Shown: positions 57,463 to 64,000 of the stretch, piece by piece | Position numbering within the stretch: position 1 is the first letter of the stretch | Layout: each line of letters opens with the position of its first letter | Origin: Endomychus coccineus | Taxonomy: Eukaryota; Arthropoda; Insecta; Coleoptera; Endomychidae | Assembly (NCBI GenBank): GCA_958510875.1 | Contig: OY294070.1 | Location: 44,291,299 to 44,355,298 of the forward strand | Direction: 5' to 3' | DNA length: 64,000 nucleotides | Program-made: the position numbers and the translations under genes | Notes under the pieces: model-generated | Told to the model about the DNA's origin: nothing | Seen by the model: only the letters and a program-made list of their open reading frames with translations | Database searches by the model: none

Positions 57463-58495
57463 ATGGCTGAAAGAACTTGGACAATTGTGAAATTTAATGA
57501 AGAGGACGCAGTTGAGGCCGTGCCTCCAACATGGCCTCTAGTAATGCATGCTATTGGCCTCCTTACGCCAGAGAATAATTTGTGGCTGCCATTAAAAACT
57601 TAAGACCCAAACCCCTCATTGGCCTTCACATAAAATGAAGGCTTTCAAAAACCGGACGTTTGGCAGTATATATACTATACCGTTTCCGTCAAAAGATATT
57701 AGGGGAAAACTTGTTAAAAATCCAACTTCAACATCTTATATCCTACTCAGAAATCGAGATTAAGGGAATTTTAATCAATTTTCTTAGAGTTGAAAAATCA
57801 TCTAAGCGTAAAAGAGAATTTCCAAAAAACTGGACCACCATTTACTTTGGTATATTTTATATTCAAAATAATTAAATTCTATTGTTTCTAGGTACCTGAA
57901 CTTGCAAATCTTGGAGGAAATACTGCTTATGATTCCGTCAAACGGACAATGGTGGTTTTGATAACAAACAAGTTTCCTGGTAGATGTAGCTTCTTAGTTA
58001 CTCAAGGTTGTCAAATTTAATTATAAGTAAGTCAAAAATTTACTAGGTTCTTATTGAATCAATTGAAGAGATCTCATAACCTTCGAAAGTGTCCAATTTT
58101 GTAGAAGGAAAAGGCCAAAAAACTGGATAAATTTCACAATGACAAAACTGTAGGATATTATAAATGTATTTTCAATCTACAAAATTACTCCCTCTTGAAT
58201 TCACTCAAAATTGAATTGTTTTTAGCAGATATCGGAGAAGTTATCAATCCTCCCACTGCTTATTGTTGAAATTTTATTAGGATAAAAAGTGCATCAATAC
58301 GAATACATATATCATTGGATGAATTTCTTAATTAACAACGTGAGAAGAGTTTTCTATATATAATTATGTCTTAAAAGCAATATTGTAATGTTGTAATGGC
58401 AGCAGCTTTATTTTATTTTACAGATTTGCAGAAGCTGCAAAAAAGGAGACCAGAAGGAGATTGAAGAATCCATTTCAAAATGGCTCAGAATTTAA
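57463..58495 (+). pseudogene. DUF4806-type companion gene remnant
   Basis: The ATG at 57463 gives M-A-E-R-T-W-T-I-V-K-F-N-E-E-D-A-V-E-A-V-P and stops at 57601-57603. A segment near 57650-57690 (Y-x-L-Y-R-F-R-Q-K) may be the next part. After a ttctag acceptor near 57890 comes V-P-E-L-A-N-L-G-G-N-T-A-Y-D-S-V-K-R-T-M. After a ttacag near 58423 comes K-G-D-Q-K-E-I-E-E-S-I-S-K-W-L-R before the TAA at 58493-58495. This order (V-x-F-x-x-D-x-V-E-x-V-P-x-x-W, L-x-x-x-G-G, then an amphipathic end with W-L-R) matches insect DUF4806 proteins found beside the transposase family upstream. Acceptor-like bases before two segments suggest the original had introns. Its function in the element is unknown. Confidence 0.6.
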
Positions 58496-58639
58496 TTTAT
58501 AAAGTATTCCTAATTTCCTTATCTGTAATATGTGCTGTTTTTGTTCATAATTTATTATATGTATATGTTTATCATTTGAATATTTTATTTATGTAGATTC
58601 TAGAAATTCTACATTTGAATTTGACAGGACCAACACACA

Positions 58640-59070
58640 TTCTTTTTAAATCCACTGGACGTGTTGAATGGACATCTATTGGACATCTCGAATGCATCCG
58701 ATGTCCATTATGTATGTACATTCATTGGACCAGAATGTACAATGTATATCTTTAATGTATCCATTGGACCTCCTGAATGTACGTCCATAGAAAGTTAAAT
58801 TCAGTGAGATTCGGACGATTTCTGGAAGTTTCAAAGTAGATGACTGAACGTTTTATGGACGTCCTTAATCTACATTTTTCATCGTACCTGAATGTACGAT
58901 TTACATCTTTCATGTACATTCATTGGACCTCCTGAATGTACGTCAATTGGATGTTAAATCCAGGGTTTTTCAACGTTTTCTAGACGTTTCAAAGTACACG
59001 ACTGAACGTTGAATGGACGTCCATGTCAATTTTGTATGTACAATGAACATTCAAAGGACGTACATGTGCT
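58640..59070. repeat. Degenerate repeats of a tggac / gaatgtacgtcc motif
   Basis: The block cattggacctcctgaatgta occurs at 58762 and 58921, within an imperfect 159-bp tandem duplication. More than a dozen variants of attggac, gaatgtac and ggacgtcc in both orientations cover the stretch. No coding frame was found. Confidence 0.75.
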
Positions 59071-60039
59071 ATATGGTGAATCGATTTATGGATTTTTTCC
59101 ATTCAATCTTAAGCTTCACAGCAAAAACTTACTCATTTTGTAGGTTGAATAGCGGAAATCATTAAATTTTTACAAAACTAGTGTCCTGATGAAAATCAAC
59201 ACAAGGCAAAAAGTATCTTCTAGCAGAGAGTTTTAATTAAATTAGTTGAAACGTTTTAAAAGTTGTTGACAGAATTAACAGCGATTATTCGTACTAACGC
59301 GAACCTGATGAAAAAATAAACAAACAAGCCAAAGTAGGATGGAAAATCTTATAAAAGTGTTAGGGCAGAAAGTCACGAGCTTGGTACAGGTTGTTTTTGC
59401 AAGAAGCTGCGATGATTTGAAAAAGTTTCCAAGGATAAGGTTAATTCGATAATCTAATCGCTAGGGCAAAATTATTAAAATTTCTGTCCAGCACTAATGC
59501 TTGGTTTACCACAAAGCCTATCATATCTTGGGACCTCTCTTCTCCATTGGAAAAACCACCACCAAATAACAGAATAACGAAGAAAAAGCCTCAAACTCAT
59601 GAGTGGCAGTCTCAGAATTCTTACAATGAGAAACTCCCTGAAAGCAGCGTGATACATACATCTCTTTCATCGTACTCAATTGTTGGGAACACTAGAAGCG
59701 AAAATCTTCTACAAAACCTTTCTCTCTGAAAATCTTCCTGACGACGGAGACGATAGACCACCAAATAATACAGAAAATTCAAGGGAAGGACTATTGCAAA
59801 ACAGATCAAGCATTAAATACGGTGACAGAAAATTCTTTAGTTTGCAAAGTTCATAGTAGAAAGTGAAAAATAATAATTGTCACCTTCTGGCAGCTGTGTG
59901 GAGTTGTTCTGATACGATACAAATTGGACTCGAAAGGAAATTCTCCGTTGAATTTGAAGCGCAACAAAAACAAGTTTTCGGATATTACAATTTGAAGTGC
60001 TGGTATGTCGAACCAATTCAAATTACTTAGAACTGGAAC
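59071..60039. other. No recognisable gene
   Basis: Mixed-composition sequence with short frames on both strands (59475-59809). No known motif was found. Confidence 0.4.
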
Positions 60040-60640
60040 TGGCATCGGAATCTGGGGCTTCAAGGATAAGACAAAATATTGTCAAAACCTTGGAGTTCAT
60101 TCAACAATAAACAGGGAGAAATACTGGGCTTAACAAACTGCGTCCAAATCATGTTAGAGAGCTACAACAAAGAGCAAATCTACATCATGACAGATAGTCA
60201 AGCAGCCATAAAAGCATTAGAGGGCGGTATATATGGCCGTCTTATCCATCAACAACTGGCAAAACTGGTGTGGGTGCCAGGTCACCAGAGCTTAAAAGGG
60301 ATGAATTGACAGACATGCTGGCAAGAAAATGAAGCCAACCAACATATTTCGAGTCGGAACCTATTGGAAAGAATCAATGCCTAAAGCACCATAGTCAAAC
60401 AATTCAAACGAGCAACAACAAGGCAAGGACCAAAAACTGGGCAGAAATTAAAGATCTTACCCAACCCACATTTTTCATGCAAACGAAAAACTCATGATTT
60501 ACTGGGGCTGACAAAAAACTGGTAGGCCATAGGACTACTCTCAGGACATGCTTTGCTATAGTAGCAGCTACACAGAATATTTGTAGAACAAGAGACACTG
60601 TACAGATTGTCTGATGAGATCACATCACATAATTACAGAT
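60040..60640 (+). pseudogene. LINE RNase H fragment
   Basis: Shifted frames give N-N-K-Q-G-E-I-L-G-L-T-N-C, I-Y-I-M-T-D-S-Q-A-A-I-K-A-L-E, W-V-P-G-H-Q-S-L-K-G and T-K-N-W-A-E-I-K-D-L. The aspartate of T-D-S-Q and the histidine of V-P-G-H mark the RNase H domain of a non-LTR element. A deletion between Q-Q-L-A-K-L and V-W-V-P-G-H, plus stops and frameshifts (for example near 60305), show decay. It is more similar in style to I/R1-type elements than to the LINE at 39352. Neither end was found. Confidence 0.75.
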
Positions 60641-60837
60641 AATGTGCCATTGTAAACTTAAATAAAACAACTATGAAAAGTGTGATTTTCCCTAATTAGT
60701 TAAAATGGAACTGTTAATAGTTATTTTTTCTAAATTTAGAATGGCACATTATGGTATTTAAGTAGGTAAATAAATTACCTAGGAAACTATGCAGAAGACA
60801 ATTTCTACTGAAGCGGCCACACAAGCTTTATAGGAAA

Positions 60838-61000
60838 ATATTGTCCGTTTTTGGGTTCAAAAAATGTCCATAGTTTTGAGAGCACAGCGTTAATCCAAAT
60901 TTAAACTACATCATCGTGTTCAGCGTGTCAAAATAGATGAGAATAGACTAAAATTAGACCTCGCGAAAATTCGGACAAAAAAATCCTTAAATGACTGGAA
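60838..61000. mobile_element. Decayed end of the 44998-46446 transposon family
   Basis: From ttttgggttcaaaaaatg to ccttaaatgactgg the sequence follows the right end of that element (46300-46446), with gagcacag, ttaatccaaat and attcggacaaaaaa in the same order. Only one end is present. Confidence 0.75.
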
Positions 61001-62067
61001 TATAACATTTGCCATAAAACATGGACTTGTCTGGTTGTGCTGAGAAAAATTCTAACTGGTTATATCGACAGAAATGGGCTCATCCTCCATTATTATAGTC
61101 TTTACTATCCAAAACAAAACCAAATATAAATGTCTCAAGTAAACTCAATTTTGTTATATCTGGTTATGCCAAGTAAACACAAAATTATATTTCATAATAC
61201 TTCAAAAGCACAAAATCTTTACAGTACCAAATTGATAGAAGATTTGCCGTAAGCATCCATAATTAATTTTGCAGTGAATAAAGCTGCCTTGAGAACCTCC
61301 AAACTAGTAGACATAATTACACTTAAACATAATCTAACATGACAGGAAACATCGTTTAGGAGCTCTTGGTGATCCACTAATCAAGTCGTAAACAGCTGAA
61401 TATCCCTCCAGTAGAATTACTTAGTAACCTATAATAAGTCCTGTCATTGTTAGGCATGTTTCTTCAATCTAACAAAAAGCAAGAAGCAACTGTTTAAAAG
61501 TCATTAAAGACATTAAACATGTAGCAGACTCAATATTATATATTGGCGTGATTTAATTTTGAAATATTCATGAACATCTATCATACGAATAGATGAAAAA
61601 TGTGCATGAAATATGAAAGTGTATATTTCTGGAGAAATGTTTAAATGTAAGAAGTAACGAATATATTGAAAAATGTGTATGAAATAGGAAAGTGTTGATC
61701 TACTTACAAAATTGTTCATGCATAGGTACACGATAGATTCAAAACTCTTGCAACATTCCTGTTCAATTCCAAACAAACTTATAAATCTTGGTTGTCTTGT
61801 GCAATCAGAACTTGTTTTCTTTCAGTGAGTTACACAGGGAAATATCAAATATCACAATGCTCCAGGTACGAAAGTGTTCACAGCAATTATGTACCCATTA
61901 TCCATCAGTACCATGAGAAGTGTAGATATGTACAATGCAATTCCATATCCATCTTTTACTTCTACAAATAAACCCTGATTTTTGAATGAGCATTAGAATA
62001 ATCAATAATAGATGAATCAATAATTTCAATAAAAATTCTTGACCCAGGTATGAATTATATATGAATT
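61001..62067. other. No recognisable gene
   Basis: AT-rich; only short frames and no repeat structure seen. Confidence 0.4.
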
Positions 62068-62320
62068 CTCGGAAAATAGGTCACACTAACACATATGTTT
62101 ATTATTTTCTTCTTTACGTACGTTTCGGTCGTCATCAAAAGACTTATTATGTCTAAAACGGCATTTCTTAAAACTAATTGTATTAGCACAAAACGTCCTT
62201 ATCGTACCAATATCAATTAAAAATGCCACGTCACCGTAACGAAACAGAAACAAGAATAATCGAAATTGTAACAAATAACAAAATAATCAACATATGGTGT
62301 GACCTATTTCCCGATAATTT
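62068..62320 (-). mobile_element. Penelope-like terminal fragment
   Basis: It matches the outer arm at 47287-47530: aaaataggtcacactaacac, tttacgtacgtttcggtcgt and cttaaaactaattgtatta. Here a short inverted copy of the outer end (gtgtgacctatttccc, about 62300) closes the fragment on the right, so it looks like a 250-bp inverted-repeat unit. Confidence 0.7.
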
Positions 62321-63787
62321 ATATATAATGAATCAATAATAGATGAAGTATCAAATATATAGGTAGATCAAGTTGGTTTAGGTATCTATCAAGCCAACAC
62401 CCATCTTTAATAGGCGTTTGATGATTATTCCACTAGACATACTTTTCATATCACATATGTGGAAAAATAGTCAACTTCAAAATTACTATATATTCTTATG
62501 GAACCCAAGACCTATTTGGAAACTAGTTTCATAAAATATCCAAGATCCGTTCAAACGAGTAATATAAATTTACTCGATCACTGGTATATTAAATAAATCT
62601 ATATACATGTAGAAGGTAACACAATGGAAGAACAAGGTACTAATTATTATTTTTCTTACCTTGTTTGGAATACTGGAAGAAAATATGACCTCACTATTTG
62701 TTTGAACTCACATTCTTTAGACAAAAAATACTGCACGAGGGAGTGTTAACTGCGAGTATCTCATAATGCATAATTGAATTGCATACTGCAACTGCAATCT
62801 GCATACGCATACTATGAAACTTATAACTTACGAAAGAGAAAGAACTAACAGGAAAGTGGAAACTGCTGACGTGTAACTGCCACATCGCACATAAATACAG
62901 AGGCCAACCATAGATATTACATAGAGGTCACTCCATGAATTATTCTTTGTTGCCATGTTGCCAATACTTTAATCGATTTTCCAGACGTAATGATCAATCT
63001 TGAAGTCTTGAACATGACAGCTAGAGTTCCCATGAAAGTGCATAGATTTAAATAGAGTTCACTATTTAAAATTAAGTTATTTTCCTTCGTACGTGAATCA
63101 ATGAATTATTCTAATGTTCATTCTGGTGGTATTGTTAATTTTATTGGTATGAAAAGTGTGTGCCTTATTACTTACCTAAAGTTTAATTGAAATAACTCGA
63201 TTTACGTACCTGGCATAGTATGGGAGTGAGTCATTATTAAAAAATTGTATTATGTACTTTCTGCTGCTTTATTTTCCTACATAGAAATCCTCATAACACA
63301 TGTATAAATGCAGGAGTGCATAAATTAAGATCATTAAAAAATTGATTAAGTAAAAGAAACACCTATTGGTTCATTATTTATTGAATTGAAATATTAAAAT
63401 AAATTTCTCTGATACGAACAACCAGTATTATTGGTGGAGAATTCTGTTTCAATGTTTGACAATATTTTCACAATTCCAGTTTTTGTAACTAGAAGTTTTC
63501 ACAGGAGAAAAAGTCGACAACACTGAAGCCTCTTTGCTCGAGAATATTAATTCACAATGTACACTTCATTTATGTGAAATGCAGCTGCAGTTTATAATCA
63601 CAATATTTTAGGTATGGCCTATTGATCATAAAAAAGTGAGAATCTATTTCGAAACAATTCCTAAAATAGATTGTAATTAATTGTGTTGCTGGTCAAACAG
63701 TTTTTTTGGCAGAGTTTCCATCGCTGAAATAGTGAAACCAAAGAATCTGAGAAACATGTTTATTTGGATAGAAAAGAAACAAAACTG
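62321..63787. other. No recognisable gene
   Basis: AT-rich; no supported frame, repeat or element end. Confidence 0.4.
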
Positions 63788-63859
63788 GTCCTTTTGAAAG
63801 GATGGTAGTAGTATTCGGGTTTAGTCCTTTTGAAAGGATGGTAGTAGTATTCGGGTTAA
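63788..63859. repeat. 36-bp tandem duplication
   Basis: Two nearly identical 36-bp units, starting gtccttttgaaaggatggta, begin at 63788 and 63824. Confidence 0.9.
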
Positions 63860-64000
63860 GTGAGGTTGATCTGGGATGAGAGATGCGATGCGGGTAATAT
63901 GTCAGCGATCCTATCCTTACCTATCCCTCAAGCATAACATTTACCATATTCACGACCGCTTTTTTCCGATCCCTATACCGGTATCAAACAAAGTTTACTA

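Noticed and set aside
62068..62320. Independent 250-bp MITE
   Set aside because: Short inverted ends are present, but the interior matches the Penelope-like arm at 47287-47530, so it is better explained as a fragment of that family.

Overview
The window is eukaryotic, AT-rich and almost entirely repetitive. Every recognisable coding region belongs to a transposable element, a retroelement or an old virus-like insertion. I found no ordinary host gene, tRNA or rRNA. The mix (several Tc1/mariner lineages, two hAT families, Jockey/CR1-type LINEs, a Penelope-like element, a Ty3/gypsy relic, and transposon proteins of the DUF7869 and DUF4806 types that are common in arthropods) points to an arthropod, most likely an insect. 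The species cannot be told from this sequence.

Layout. 1-3.9 kb: a virus-like gene cluster. Two genes read leftwards (a nuclease-like protein cut by the window edge and a nucleotidyltransferase-like protein) and two broken genes read rightwards (a capsid-like protein and a paralogue of the nuclease-like protein). A repeat-rich spacer lies between them. 4.0-4.85 kb: an E-box-rich minisatellite containing a perfect 28-bp palindrome. 5.4-6.4 kb: a Ty3/gypsy fragment (gag, primer-binding site, probable LTR). 7.08-8.38 kb: a complete mariner-like element whose transposase has a single stop codon. 9.43-10.40 kb: a truncated mariner of another lineage.

10.4-30.67 kb: a satellite of about 55 monomers of 366-367 bp. 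Each monomer carries a 9-bp-stem hairpin. The array shows higher-order duplications and one monomer whose hairpin is inverted. The array ends exactly at the base of that hairpin, against a truncated DUF7869-type transposon gene (30.67-31.77 kb).

32.05-40.47 kb is a three-level nest: a LINE with a poly(A) tail, split by a DUF7869-type DNA transposon, which is itself split by a nearly intact 3,490-bp hAT element with perfect 8-bp target duplications. 41.85-44.17 kb: a mariner with inverted repeats of about 590 bp that include its own start codon. 44.64-46.66 kb: a second LINE split by a 1,449-bp non-coding inverted-repeat transposon. 47.29-48.86 kb: two Penelope-like 3' ends in opposite orientation, with hammerhead-like motifs. 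49.84-53.56 kb: another three-level nest (foldback mariner, GC-rich inverted-repeat element, small hAT). 56-58.5 kb: remnants of a transposase plus DUF4806 companion pair. The rest is AT-rich sequence with scattered LINE, Penelope and inverted-repeat fragments.

No working pathway is encoded. The interest lies in the satellite's palindrome-linked rearrangements, the nesting order (a relative chronology of transposition) and the virus-like cluster. All family names come from reading protein motifs by eye; no database search was run.
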